Shown here piece after piece: positions 35,363 to 44,374 of a stretch of 64,000 nt of DNA. The DNA lies in assembly GCF_014204625.1 (NCBI RefSeq), contig NZ_JACHLU010000021.1, positions 1 to 64,000 on the forward strand. Reading direction: 5' to 3'. A program made the translations under genes and the position numbers. The notes under the pieces are model-generated. The model ran no database searches. It was given only the letters and a program-made list of their open reading frames with translations, and had not been told where the DNA came from. The DNA is from Gillisella vitis. Its GTDB lineage: Bacteria; Pseudomonadota; Alphaproteobacteria; Rhizobiales; Rhizobiaceae. Within the stretch, counting starts at the first letter, position 1. The number at the start of each line of letters is the position of its first letter.

Positions 35363-35926
35363 ATGCAATTTGAAACGACAAAGCTTCCGGGTGTGTTTTT
35401 GATCACGCCGAAACGGTTTGGCGATGCGCGTGGTTATTTTGTTGAAACATTTCGCGCCAGCCTGTTTGAGCGCGAAGTCGGTCCATTTCATTTCGTTCAG
35501 GACAATCAATCATTGTCGGCTGAAGTTGGCACTGTGCGCGGTCTGCATTTTCAGCTCAATCCCAAAGCGCAGGGCAAGCTGGTCTCCTGCGCTTCTGGCG
35601 CTTTGCTGGATGTGGCCGTGGATATTCGTCAGGGATCGCCAACCTACGGGCAGTTTGTCACAGCAGAACTATCGCCGGAGAATGGGTGTCAATTGTGGGT
35701 GCCGCCGGGCTTTGCCCATGGGTTCTGCACGTTGAAGCCCAATACGGTGATCAGCTACAAGGTCACGGATTACTACAGCCCGGAGCATGATCGCGGTTTG
35801 CTGTGGAATGATCCGGCGATTGGAATTGACTGGCCGATTGCCGCAGATAAGGCGATTTTGTCAGATAAAGACCAAAAACAGCCTAAACTCAGTGACCTTG
35901 AGGCAAATTTTGTCTATCAGGCTTGA
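35363..35926 (+). CDS. rfbC: dTDP-4-dehydrorhamnose 3,5-epimerase
   Basis: The product has 187 residues. This is the third enzyme of dTDP-L-rhamnose synthesis. The cupin fold shows RGLHFQ with the catalytic His, the acidic partner in LLDVAVDIR, and YYSPEHDRGLLWNDP near the C terminus. AAGG lies 7 bases before the ATG at 35363; the upstream in-frame ATG at 35318 has none. A small hairpin (CTTTCC...GGAAAG, about 35939-35958) lies between it and rfbB and may tune expression. Confidence 0.95.
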   Translation: MQFETTKLPGVFLITPKRFGDARGYFVETFRASLFEREVGPFHFVQDNQSLSAEVGTVRGLHFQLNPKAQGKLVSCASGALLDVAVDIRQGSPTYGQFVTAELSPENGCQLWVPPGFAHGFCTLKPNTVISYKVTDYYSPEHDRGLLWNDPAIGIDWPIAADKAILSDKDQKQPKLSDLEANFVYQA

Positions 35927-35980
35927 GTATTGTTAGGCTTTCCTTAAAGTCGGAAAGTGTGTTTTAGAGAGTGAGTTAAT

Positions 35981-37042
35981 ATGCGGGTTCTTGTTACGGG
36001 TGGTGCTGGTTTTATCGGGTCGGCGGTGGTGCGCCATCTGGTGCTGGATAAGGGATATGATGTTCTCAATGTCGATAAGCTGACCTATGCGGGCACACTG
36101 ACCTCTGTGCAAATGCTGGAAGGCAATCCGCTTTACCGCTTCCTGAAGGCCGATATTTGCGATGGTCAGGCGATTGCCTCGGCTTTTGCCAGCTTCAAGC
36201 CGGACCGCGTCATGCATCTGGCGGCCGAAAGCCATGTGGATCGTTCGATCACGGGTGCGAAAGATTTTGTCGAGACCAATGTGCTCGGCTCTTTCACCAT
36301 GCTGGAATGTGCCCGTGCCTATTGGCAGGGACTGGAGGGTGAGGCCAAGGCACGTTTTCGCTTCCTGCATGTGTCGACCGATGAGGTCTATGGTTCGCTG
36401 GGCGATGATGGCCTGTTTACCGAGACGACGCCCTATGATCCCAGTTCGCCCTATTCGGCATCAAAGGCGGCGTCCGACCATTTGGCCAAGGCGTGGGCGC
36501 GCACCTATGGTATGCCGATTGTGGTGTCCAACTGTTCCAACAATTACGGACCGTTTCATTTTCCAGAAAAGCTCATTCCATTGATGATCATCAATGCCAT
36601 GGAAGGCAAGCCGCTGCCGGTTTATGGCAATGGCGTCAATATTCGTGATTGGCTCTATGTCGAAGACCACGCAAGAGCACTGGACATCATTGCCGAGCGC
36701 GGACGCATTGGCGAAACCTATAACGTGGGTGGGCGCAATGAGCGCCGCAACATTGATGTGGTCAAGCGGGTCTGTCAGTTGATGGATGAGCTGCATCCAT
36801 CCGGTCGTCCCCATGAAAACCTGATCCAGTATGTCACCGACCGTCCGGGGCATGATGCGCGCTATGCCATTGATGCGACAAAACTGGAAACAGAACTGGG
36901 CTGGAAAGCGCAGGAAAATTTCGATACCGGCATTGAAAAAACTGTCAAATGGTATCTGGAAAACGCATGGTGGTGGACCCCTCTGCGTGCCGGCTATGAT
37001 GGCAGCCGCCTTGGTCTGCTGAAGGCCGGAGCCAGCAAATGA
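35981..37042 (+). CDS. rfbB: dTDP-glucose 4,6-dehydratase
   Basis: The product has 353 residues. This extended short-chain dehydrogenase makes dTDP-4-keto-6-deoxyglucose. The NAD-binding motif GGAGFIGSAVVRH is at residues 7-19. The STDEVYG motif and the YSASKAASDH (Tyr-x3-Lys) pair form the active site. The stop overlaps the rfbD start by 4 bp, so the two are coupled. Confidence 0.96.
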   Translation: MRVLVTGGAGFIGSAVVRHLVLDKGYDVLNVDKLTYAGTLTSVQMLEGNPLYRFLKADICDGQAIASAFASFKPDRVMHLAAESHVDRSITGAKDFVETNVLGSFTMLECARAYWQGLEGEAKARFRFLHVSTDEVYGSLGDDGLFTETTPYDPSSPYSASKAASDHLAKAWARTYGMPIVVSNCSNNYGPFHFPEKLIPLMIINAMEGKPLPVYGNGVNIRDWLYVEDHARALDIIAERGRIGETYNVGGRNERRNIDVVKRVCQLMDELHPSGRPHENLIQYVTDRPGHDARYAIDATKLETELGWKAQENFDTGIEKTVKWYLENAWWWTPLRAGYDGSRLGLLKAGASK

Positions 37043-37941
37043 GTGCCGCAAAACGCTATGTGGTTACAGGCGTTGCCGGGCAGGTGGTTCAATCGCTGAT
37101 CGAGCAGGCAAAGACGGCTGCGGGGGTAGACATCATTGCACTGGGGCGTCCTGATCTGGATCTTGCCATACCTGAGACCATTGAACGCGCTCTTCTCGCC
37201 GCAAAGCCGGATCTGATTGTTTCTGCCGCCGCCTATACGGCGGTGGATGCGGCCGAAAGTGACGAGGCGGCGGCCTTTGCCGTCAATGCGCAGGGACCGG
37301 CGGAGCTGGCGCGGGTGGCGAAAAAACTCGGCGTGCCTTTGGTGCATATTTCCACCGACTATGTGTTTGATGGCAGCAAGGTGACGCCTTATAACGAGAC
37401 CGATCCTGTTGCACCGCTCGGTGTTTATGGCCGCAGTAAGCTTGCGGGGGAGCAGCAGGTTGCTGCCAATACGGATGATTTTGCCATTTTGCGCACGGCC
37501 TGGGTCTATAGCCCCTATGGCAAGAATTTTCTGCGCACCATGCTGCGCCTTGCCGAAACCCGCGATGATGTGAATGTCGTGGATGATCAGGTTGGCAATC
37601 CGACATCGGCGCTGGACATTGCCGATGCGGTGCTTGCCGTTGGTCGCAATCTTTTGACATCAAACGATCCGGCGCTGCGCGGTGTGTTTCACCTAAGCGG
37701 TACTGGTGAGGCGAGCTGGGCCGATTTTGCTGCTGAGATATTCCGCATGTCGGGTGCGCAGGGGGGTGTTCATGCACGTGTGGGGCGCATTCCCAGCAGC
37801 GCCTATCCGACACCGGCCCGCAGGCCAGCAAATTCGAGACTGGATTGCGCCAAATTGGCCAAAATTCACGGTATATCACTTCCAGACTGGCGTATCTCGA
37901 CTGAGCGCGTTGTGAAGCAACTTCTGGCCGAAGGCCAGTGA
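37039..37941 (+). CDS. rfbD: dTDP-4-dehydrorhamnose reductase
   Basis: The product has 300 residues and carries out the last step to dTDP-L-rhamnose. Near the N terminus is TGVAGQVVQSL; the usual GxxGQLG turn is altered to GVAGQVV. STDYVFDG and YGRSKLAGEQ (Tyr-x3-Lys) are intact. It overlaps rfbB and lies 24 bp before rfbA. Confidence 0.94.
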   Translation: MSAAKRYVVTGVAGQVVQSLIEQAKTAAGVDIIALGRPDLDLAIPETIERALLAAKPDLIVSAAAYTAVDAAESDEAAAFAVNAQGPAELARVAKKLGVPLVHISTDYVFDGSKVTPYNETDPVAPLGVYGRSKLAGEQQVAANTDDFAILRTAWVYSPYGKNFLRTMLRLAETRDDVNVVDDQVGNPTSALDIADAVLAVGRNLLTSNDPALRGVFHLSGTGEASWADFAAEIFRMSGAQGGVHARVGRIPSSAYPTPARRPANSRLDCAKLAKIHGISLPDWRISTERVVKQLLAEGQ

Positions 37942-37965
37942 GTCCAGAGAGTAAGGAACTTATCA

Positions 37966-38829
37966 ATGAAGGGCATTATTTTGGCCGGGGGCAGCGGAAC
38001 CCGTCTGCATCCCATGACGCTGGTGACATCCAAGCAGCTGATGCCGGTTTATGATAAGCCGATGATTTACTATCCGCTATCAACCCTGATGCTGGCAGGT
38101 ATCCGGGACATCCTGATCATTTCCACACCACAGGATCTGCCGAATTTTCAAAGGCTTCTGGGCGATGGCTCCAATTGGGGCATTTCGCTCAGCTATGCCG
38201 AACAGCCGTCTCCCGATGGTTTGGCGCAGGCCTATATCATTGGTGCGGATTTTGTCGGCTCCAGCCCCTCCTGTCTCATTCTCGGTGACAATATTTTCTA
38301 TGGTCACGGCATCAACGAGCTGTTCAAGGGGGCGATGGCGCGGGAAGAGGGGGCAACCGTGTTTGCTTACCATGTCAACGATCCGAACCGTTATGGTGTG
38401 GTGGCGTTCGATAAAGACCTGAAGGCAACGTCGATTGAGGAGAAGCCGGAAAAACCCAAATCCAACTGGGCGGTGACCGGGCTTTATTTCTACGACAAGG
38501 ATGTGGTTGAGATTGCTGCCAACCTCAAACCCTCGCCACGCGGCGAGCTGGAAATCACCGATGTCAATCAGGCCTATCTGGAGCGTGGCAAGCTGCACGT
38601 GGAGAGAATGGGCCGTGGCTATGCATGGCTGGATACCGGCACGCCCGACAGCCTGCTGGAGGCCGGTGAGTTTGTCGCAACGCTTGAGCGCCGTCAGGGC
38701 TTCAAGATTTCCTGTCCTGAGGAAATTGCTTTCCGGCTCGGCTTCATCGACGCCACGCAATTGGAAGCGCTGGGCCGAAAGTATGGAAAAAGCGACTATG
38801 GCAAATATCTGCTGAGGCAGTTGGACTGA
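37966..38829 (+). CDS. rfbA: Glucose-1-phosphate thymidylyltransferase
   Basis: The product has 287 residues. The enzyme makes dTDP-glucose, the entry to the rhamnose pathway. The nucleotide-binding start MKGIILAGGSGTRLHPMT is exact, and YYPLSTLMLAGI, LGDNIFYGHG and EEKPEKPKSNWAVTGLYFYD are the other family blocks. It is the last gene of the rfbC-rfbB-rfbD-rfbA operon and is followed by a strong terminator. Confidence 0.96.
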   Translation: MKGIILAGGSGTRLHPMTLVTSKQLMPVYDKPMIYYPLSTLMLAGIRDILIISTPQDLPNFQRLLGDGSNWGISLSYAEQPSPDGLAQAYIIGADFVGSSPSCLILGDNIFYGHGINELFKGAMAREEGATVFAYHVNDPNRYGVVAFDKDLKATSIEEKPEKPKSNWAVTGLYFYDKDVVEIAANLKPSPRGELEITDVNQAYLERGKLHVERMGRGYAWLDTGTPDSLLEAGEFVATLERRQGFKISCPEEIAFRLGFIDATQLEALGRKYGKSDYGKYLLRQLD

Positions 38830-38849
38830 AACAGCGCTGCCGGTTATTG

Positions 38850-38890
38850 CGGCCCGTCTCGGTTAAAAGCGACGGGCCGTCTTTGTTTTA
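38850..38890 (+). terminator. Rho-independent terminator after rfbA
   Basis: A perfect 9-bp stem CGGCCCGTC (38850-38858) / GACGGGCCG (38871-38879) is followed by a T-rich tract (TCTTTGTTTT). It overlaps the extreme 3' end of the convergent UDP-glucose dehydrogenase gene. Confidence 0.85.
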
Positions 38891-40216
38891 TGCGCGATGT
38901 TCGCGCCCAAGCGACACATAATGGGTGAAGCCGCTGCGCTTGGCCTCATTTGCGTTCAGCATATTGCGCAAATCCACCAGAACGGGCGATGCCATGACCG
39001 AGGAGATTGCCTTGAAATCATAGGCCTTGAAAATCATCCAATCGGTGAGGATCACCAGAAGATCAGCATCCTGCGCGGCCTCTTTGGGCGAGGTCATCAT
39101 GGTCACGCCCGGCAGAAGTGAGGCTGCATCATGTGGGTTTGACGGATCGTAAGCAACCACCTCAGCCCCCATGGCCTGAAGGGCTGGCAGAACCACAAGG
39201 CTTGTGCCTTCGCGCATATCGTCAGTCTGGCCCTTGAAGGTCACGCCCAGCACGGCAATTTTCTTATCCTTGACATCACCTCCGGCGGCACCAACGATCT
39301 TGCTGACCATGTCCATCTTGCGGGTATTGTTGGCCTCAACCGCCGATGACACCACCATCGAACGCACGCCAGCGTCAGAGGCGGTGGCAATCAGGGCGCG
39401 GGTGTCTTTGGGAAAGCAAGAGCCGCCCCAACCCGGGCCGGTATTGAGAAAGCCCTGGCCAATGCGTTTGTCAAAGCCAAGCCCGCGGGCGACGTCATCG
39501 ACATTGGCCCCAACGGCTTCGCACAGATTGGCAATTTCATCGATGAAGCTGATTTTGACCGCCAGAAAAGCGTTGGCTGCATATTTGATCAGCTCGGCGG
39601 TCTGAATGCCGGTTTTGAAAAACGGCACTTTCCCATGCAATAAAAGCGGGGCGTAGATCCGCTCCATCATCTCGGCGGCTTCGGCATCTTCAACGCCGAC
39701 CACAACGCGGTCTGGCTCGAGAAAATCCTTGATGGCCGCACCTTCGCGCAGAAATTCCGGGTTGGAGGCAACCGCAATGCGCGCATCCGGGGCCACGTTT
39801 TGCTGGGCAATGTCAAAAACCCGGCTGTTGGTGCCCACCGGCACGGTGGATTTGGTGACGATGACAGTGAAGCCGGTTGTTGCCTGAGCAATCTCGGCAG
39901 CCGCCGCATAGACATATTGCAAATCGGCCCGGCCAGTGCCGTTTTCGGTTGGCGTGCCAACGGCAATGAAAATAGCATCTCTGTCCTTGACGCTTGCAGT
40001 CACATCCGTGCTGAAGGATATGCGACCAGCCTGAACATTGCGCTGCACCAGCTCATCAAGACCCGGCTCATAAATCGGCATCTTGCCAGCCCGCAGCATG
40101 GCGATCTTGCTTTCGTCCTTGTCGACGCAAATGACCTCATGACCCAATTCAGCAAAGCAGGCACCGCTGACCAGGCCAACATAGCCCGTGCCCACCATTG
40201 TCACGCGAACTCTCAT
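38888..40216 (-). CDS. UDP-glucose 6-dehydrogenase
   Basis: The product has 442 residues. It oxidises UDP-glucose to UDP-glucuronate for exopolysaccharide, capsule or lipopolysaccharide. The NAD fold begins VTMVGTGYVGLVSGACFAE. The catalytic Cys267 lies in GPGWGGSCFPKD. The Lys in ELIKYAANAFLAVKISF is also present. It is convergent with the rhamnose operon; the two transcripts meet at a terminator. In rhizobia the gene is called rkpK or ugd. Confidence 0.94.
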   Translation of the reverse strand: MRVRVTMVGTGYVGLVSGACFAELGHEVICVDKDESKIAMLRAGKMPIYEPGLDELVQRNVQAGRISFSTDVTASVKDRDAIFIAVGTPTENGTGRADLQYVYAAAAEIAQATTGFTVIVTKSTVPVGTNSRVFDIAQQNVAPDARIAVASNPEFLREGAAIKDFLEPDRVVVGVEDAEAAEMMERIYAPLLLHGKVPFFKTGIQTAELIKYAANAFLAVKISFIDEIANLCEAVGANVDDVARGLGFDKRIGQGFLNTGPGWGGSCFPKDTRALIATASDAGVRSMVVSSAVEANNTRKMDMVSKIVGAAGGDVKDKKIAVLGVTFKGQTDDMREGTSLVVLPALQAMGAEVVAYDPSNPHDAASLLPGVTMMTSPKEAAQDADLLVILTDWMIFKAYDFKAISSVMASPVLVDLRNMLNANEAKRSGFTHYVSLGREHRA

Positions 40217-40573
40217 TGTTTACGCCGCTTTCTTAATCTGACGAGACGAAGGACTTTTGAAGCCGGGTTCAGCGCTGATGCTGGCTGAACGATGACGATC
40301 CAACGCTCGACTGCTTTTCAATCTCTGTGCTGTTCGTGCACGGGCTAAGGTAAGTCATCTATCGTGGCTTTTTTCAACAGGAAGATAACAGGGCCTGTGA
40401 AAAATTGGGGGGTAACCCCTTTGTCACGCCATTTTGCCAGAAGCTCCGCCGTTTTCTTTGCGAAAAATGCGGATGGAAACGCTTGCTTTGCCCTTGTGTT
40501 TCTTCTAACTGAACAAGAATGATTCACATTTTGTTCCGCTTTGACGGGCAAAACTTGCGGGAATTCAGCGCCG
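40217..40573. other. 357-bp divergent region between UDP-glucose dehydrogenase and radA
   Basis: No convincing gene is seen. It must carry both promoters. An imperfect repeat (GGGTTCAGCGCTGATGCTGG CTGAAC) sits around 40266-40289. Short in-frame ATGs occur just upstream of radA, at 40541 and earlier, but do not extend the RadA family N terminus. Confidence 0.45.
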
Positions 40574-41974
40574 ATGGCCAAGGCCAAGACCCAGTTTATC
40601 TGCCAGAATTGCGGTACGGTGCACACCCGTTGGGCGGGCAAATGCGATGGCTGTGGCGAGTGGAACACCATCGTCGAAGAAGACCCGATGGGTGGCATTG
40701 GCTCTGGCCCCGGCAAAGTGCCGAAAAAGGGACGCCCGGTGACGCTGACCTCGCTGTCGGGCGAGATCGAAGAGGCACCGCGCATTCCAACCGGCCTGTC
40801 CGAGCTGGATCGTGCTACCGGCGGCGGTTTTGTGCGCGGCTCTGCGGTGCTGATTGGTGGGGATCCGGGCATTGGCAAATCGACGCTGCTGATGCAGGCG
40901 GCAGCGGCGCTGGCCCGCAAGGGGCATCGCGTTGTCTATGTGTCTGGCGAAGAAGCGGTGGCGCAGGTACGCCTGCGTGCACAAAGACTGCACGCTGCCG
41001 ATACCGATGTGCTGCTGGCGGCTGAAACCAATGTCGAGGATATTCTGGCGACGATTGCAGAAGGCAAGCGGCCCGATCTGGTGATTATCGATTCGATTCA
41101 GACGCTTTGGAGCGATACGGCTGATTCGGCTCCCGGTACGGTGACACAGGTGCGCACCGGCGTGCAGGCCATGATCCGCTTTGCCAAACAGACCGGAGCC
41201 ACCATGGTGCTGGTCGGCCATGTCACCAAAGAGGGGCAGATTGCCGGTCCGCGTGTGGTGGAGCATATGGTCGATGCCGTGCTGTATTTTGAAGGGGATC
41301 GCGGTCATCATTATCGCATCTTGCGCACTGTGAAAAACCGTTTTGGCCCCACCGATGAGATTGGCGTGTTCGAAATGTCGGATCGGGGCCTGCGCGAAGT
41401 GGCCAATCCCTCCGAGCTGTTTTTGGGCGAGCGCAATGAGAAAGCGCCGGGTGCGGCCGTGTTTGCAGGCATGGAAGGCACAAGGCCGGTGTTGGTCGAG
41501 GTGCAGGCCCTTGTGGCGGCAACGGCTTTGGGCACGCCGCGCCGCGCTGTGGTGGGCTGGGATTCCAGCCGTCTTGCGATGATATTGGCGGTGCTGGAAG
41601 CCCATTGCGGCGTGCGCCTTGGTCAGCATGATGTCTATCTCAATGTCGCGGGTGGCTATAAAATCACCGAGCCTGCCGCCGATATGGCGATTGCGTCAGC
41701 GCTGGTGTCGTCGCTTGCGGGTGTCGCACTGCCTGCCGATTGCGTCTATTTTGGCGAAATCAGTCTATCGGGTGCGGTGCGGCCTGTGTCCCACACGGGG
41801 CAGCGCCTTAAAGAGGCCGAAAAGCTGGGGTTCTCTTCTGCCGTTGTTCCGGCTTCGTCAGTCGATTTGCCCAAAACCGGCGGGCGATGGGCCGAGATTG
41901 ACAGCCTCACCGATCTGGTGGTGCGCATTGCTGGCGCAAAGCTGAAGTCCCGTCAACAACAGGATGATGATTGA
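40574..41974 (+). CDS. radA: DNA repair protein RadA
   Basis: The product has 466 residues. RadA is a RecA-related helicase that helps branch migration in recombination. The N-terminal zinc finger has Cys10, Cys13, Cys24 and Cys27. Walker A is GGDPGIGKS (95-103). The RadA-specific KNRFG motif is in KNRFGPTDEIGVFEM. The C-terminal Lon-protease-like domain (about 295-455) contains DVYLNVAGGYKITEPAADMA. The start gives the family N terminus MAKAKTQFICQNCG. It leads a radA-cvpA-purF-SDR string. Confidence 0.95.
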   Translation: MAKAKTQFICQNCGTVHTRWAGKCDGCGEWNTIVEEDPMGGIGSGPGKVPKKGRPVTLTSLSGEIEEAPRIPTGLSELDRATGGGFVRGSAVLIGGDPGIGKSTLLMQAAAALARKGHRVVYVSGEEAVAQVRLRAQRLHAADTDVLLAAETNVEDILATIAEGKRPDLVIIDSIQTLWSDTADSAPGTVTQVRTGVQAMIRFAKQTGATMVLVGHVTKEGQIAGPRVVEHMVDAVLYFEGDRGHHYRILRTVKNRFGPTDEIGVFEMSDRGLREVANPSELFLGERNEKAPGAAVFAGMEGTRPVLVEVQALVAATALGTPRRAVVGWDSSRLAMILAVLEAHCGVRLGQHDVYLNVAGGYKITEPAADMAIASALVSSLAGVALPADCVYFGEISLSGAVRPVSHTGQRLKEAEKLGFSSAVVPASSVDLPKTGGRWAEIDSLTDLVVRIAGAKLKSRQQQDDD

Positions 41975-42084
41975 TCCTTTCGCTTCGTGAAATCGTGGTG
42001 TAAGGAGAGGCCAAGTGAAAGAACGCCAGAGATGGCAATAAACTTGACTGGCACTTGCAGGGCCATGTCCCGGAGTTGAACTGA

Positions 42085-42654
42085 ATGCCCATTACGATTT
42101 TCGACGGTATTGTCATCGGTGTCACGCTCTTTTCGGCGGTACTTGCGATGATTCGCGGTTTTTCACGCGAAGTCCTGTCGATTGCCAGCTGGGTTGGCGC
42201 GGTGGCCGCAGCCTATTATCTCTATCCCTTCGTTCTTCCCTATGCTCAAAGCCACACTGGTGATCAGCGCATTGCTATTGCAGCGTCCGCGGGCGGTATT
42301 TTTCTGATTTCGCTGATCCTGATTTCGTTTATTACGTCGCGCATTGCCGATTTCATCATCGATAGCCGGGTTGGTGCTCTGGATCGCACACTTGGCTTTC
42401 TGTTTGGCGCAGCCCGTGGCATTCTGTTGCTGGTTGTTGCTGTTGCATTCTGGAACTGGCTGATCGCAGCCAATCAGCGGCCGGACTGGGTCAACAATGC
42501 AAAGTCCAAGCCGTTTCTGGATGCTCTGGTGGTCAAGCTTGAAGGTGTTCTGCCCAAGGATATTGAGCCGCAATTGCGTGCACGCATTCTGGGCAAGGAA
42601 CAGCCTGCACCGGCGGACGGACAGGCCCCTGCGGAAGACGCAACCGGCAACTGA
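42085..42654 (+). CDS. CvpA family membrane protein
   Basis: The product has 189 residues with four hydrophobic helices in the first 130 (ITIFDGIVIGVTLFSAVLAM; WVGAVAAAYYLYPFVLPYA; GGIFLISLILISFIT; LFGAARGILLLVVAVAFWNW). The RGFSREVLSIASW and SRVGALDRTLGFLFGAARG blocks are typical of CvpA, a colicin V production protein family of unclear mechanism found next to purF in many proteobacteria. The C-terminal tail is Ala/Pro/Asp-rich. Confidence 0.9.
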   Translation: MPITIFDGIVIGVTLFSAVLAMIRGFSREVLSIASWVGAVAAAYYLYPFVLPYAQSHTGDQRIAIAASAGGIFLISLILISFITSRIADFIIDSRVGALDRTLGFLFGAARGILLLVVAVAFWNWLIAANQRPDWVNNAKSKPFLDALVVKLEGVLPKDIEPQLRARILGKEQPAPADGQAPAEDATGN

Positions 42655-42677
42655 CGCGCACGGCCCTATGGCACGCA

Positions 42678-42705
42678 TGTCTGGCGTTGAAAATGACGCC
42701 AGACA
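42678..42705. other. Strong hairpin between cvpA and purF
   Basis: A perfect 10-bp stem TGTCTGGCGT (42678-42687) / ACGCCAGACA (42696-42705) has an 8-base loop. No U tract follows on either strand. It may be a processing or stabilising hairpin, or an operator for purF. Confidence 0.5.
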
Positions 42706-42814
42706 CTCAACACTTCTATGGAAGTTTATCGCAGACCTTCTTATATGGGGCGAAGACTGTGATAATTCAGAAAATTGATCTCCCCCGCCCTGTATCGAGC
42801 AAAGGCTTGCTGCA

Positions 42815-44305
42815 ATGAAACAGACCATTTCTTCGACCTTCCTTGAAGACCTCGATGGCGACACGCTGCATGAAGAATGCGGCGTGTTTGGCATTCTGGG
42901 TCATCCTGATGCGGCAACGCTGACGGCTCTCGGGCTGCACGCGCTCCAGCATCGCGGTCAGGAGGCCGCAGGGATTGTCTCCTTCGATGGCACGCAATTC
43001 CACACGGAAAAGCATATGGGTTTGGTGGGCGACCATTATACCAACCCGGTGACGCTGGCGAAATTGCCGGGGTCTGCCTCGATTGGCCACACACGCTATT
43101 CCACCACCGGCGAAGTGGCGCTGCGCAATGTGCAGCCGCTGTTTGCCGAGCTGGAAGAGGGCGGCATTGCCATTGCCCATAATGGTAATTTTACCAATGG
43201 GTTGACACTGCGTCGCCAAATTATTGCCACGGGGGCCATCTGTCAGTCGACGTCGGATACTGAAGTGGTGCTGCATCTGATTGCCCGCTCGCGCCACAGC
43301 TCGACCGCAGACCGTTTCATCGATGCCATCCGGCAGATGGAAGGCGGCTATTCCATGCTGGCCATGACCCGCACCAAGCTGATTGCAGCCCGCGACCCGA
43401 TTGGCATTCGTCCTCTGGTGATGGGTGAACTGGATGGCAAGCCAATCTTCTGCTCGGAAACCTGTGCGCTGGACATTATCGGTGCCAAATACATTCGTGA
43501 TGTGGAAAATGGCGAAGTGATTATCTGCGAGATCCAGCCGGATGGCTCGATCACGGTGGATTCGCGCCGTCCGGCACGTCCGCAGCCAGAGCGTCCCTGC
43601 CTGTTTGAATATGTCTATTTTGCTCGCCCTGACTCTGTTGTCAGTGGCCGCAACGTCTATCAGACCCGCAAGAACATGGGTGCAAACCTCGCGGTTGAAG
43701 CGCCTTGCGATGGCGATGTCGTGGTGCCGGTTCCCGATGGCGGCACGCCTGCGGCTCTGGGCTATGCCCAGGCCAGCGGCATTCCATTTGAATATGGCAT
43801 TATCCGCAATCACTATGTGGGCCGCACCTTTATTGAGCCAACCCAGCAGATCCGTGCCTTCGGCGTCAAGCTGAAGCATTCGGCCAACCGGGCGATGATT
43901 GAGGGCAAGCGCGTCATTCTGGTGGATGATTCCATCGTGCGCGGCACAACCTCACTGAAAATCGTGCAGATGATCCGCGATGCCGGGGCCAAGGAAGTGC
44001 ATATCCGCGTTGCCAGCCCGATGATTTATCATCCCGATTTTTACGGCATTGATACGCCGGATGCGGAAAAGCTGCTGGCCAATCAATATGCTGGTATCGA
44101 CGCCATGGCCAAATATATTGGGGCCGATTCGCTGGCCTTCCTCTCCATCGACGGGCTTTATCGGGCTGTTGGTGGCGAGCCACGCAACCCGGAAAATCCG
44201 CAGTTCACTGACCATTATTTCACTGGCGATTATCCAACCCGCCTGCTGGATAAGGAAAGCGAAAAGACCGGCCGCAAGGTGTCGGTTCTGGCCAGCCACG
44301 GCTAA
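42815..44305 (+). CDS. purF: Amidophosphoribosyltransferase
   Basis: The product has 496 residues and performs the first committed step of purine synthesis (PRPP plus glutamine to phosphoribosylamine). The N-terminal Ntn glutaminase begins after a short propeptide, with Cys22 as nucleophile in HEECGVFGILGH. The PRPP-binding motif VILVDDSIVRGTT lies near residue 369. The upstream gap contains a strong hairpin; no purine riboswitch is recognised. Confidence 0.96.
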   Translation: MKQTISSTFLEDLDGDTLHEECGVFGILGHPDAATLTALGLHALQHRGQEAAGIVSFDGTQFHTEKHMGLVGDHYTNPVTLAKLPGSASIGHTRYSTTGEVALRNVQPLFAELEEGGIAIAHNGNFTNGLTLRRQIIATGAICQSTSDTEVVLHLIARSRHSSTADRFIDAIRQMEGGYSMLAMTRTKLIAARDPIGIRPLVMGELDGKPIFCSETCALDIIGAKYIRDVENGEVIICEIQPDGSITVDSRRPARPQPERPCLFEYVYFARPDSVVSGRNVYQTRKNMGANLAVEAPCDGDVVVPVPDGGTPAALGYAQASGIPFEYGIIRNHYVGRTFIEPTQQIRAFGVKLKHSANRAMIEGKRVILVDDSIVRGTTSLKIVQMIRDAGAKEVHIRVASPMIYHPDFYGIDTPDAEKLLANQYAGIDAMAKYIGADSLAFLSIDGLYRAVGGEPRNPENPQFTDHYFTGDYPTRLLDKESEKTGRKVSVLASHG

Positions 44306-44307
44306 AA

Positions 44308-44351
44308 GCATTTCCAGCAAAAGCGTGCAGCGGTTTTGCGTTCGGAAATGC
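44308..44351. repeat. Rhizobial-type palindromic repeat after purF
   Basis: Nested inverted repeats are seen: GCATTTCC (44308-44315) / GGAAATGC (44344-44351) around GCAAAA (44317-44322) / TTTTGC (44334-44339). I recall closely similar GCATTTCC...GGAAATGC palindromes as abundant intergenic repeats in Rhizobiaceae. It lies between purF and the SDR gene and starts 3 bp after the purF stop. Confidence 0.65.
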
Positions 44352-44374
44352 GATGAAAAATCTGGGGAGCAGGC

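Noticed and set aside
40565..41629. 354-codon open frame on the minus strand opposite radA
   Set aside because: RadA is certain on the other strand; the antisense product has shadow composition.
42767..43879. 370-codon open frame on the minus strand opposite purF
   Set aside because: Shadow of purF, rich in His, Arg and Asn, without recognisable domains.
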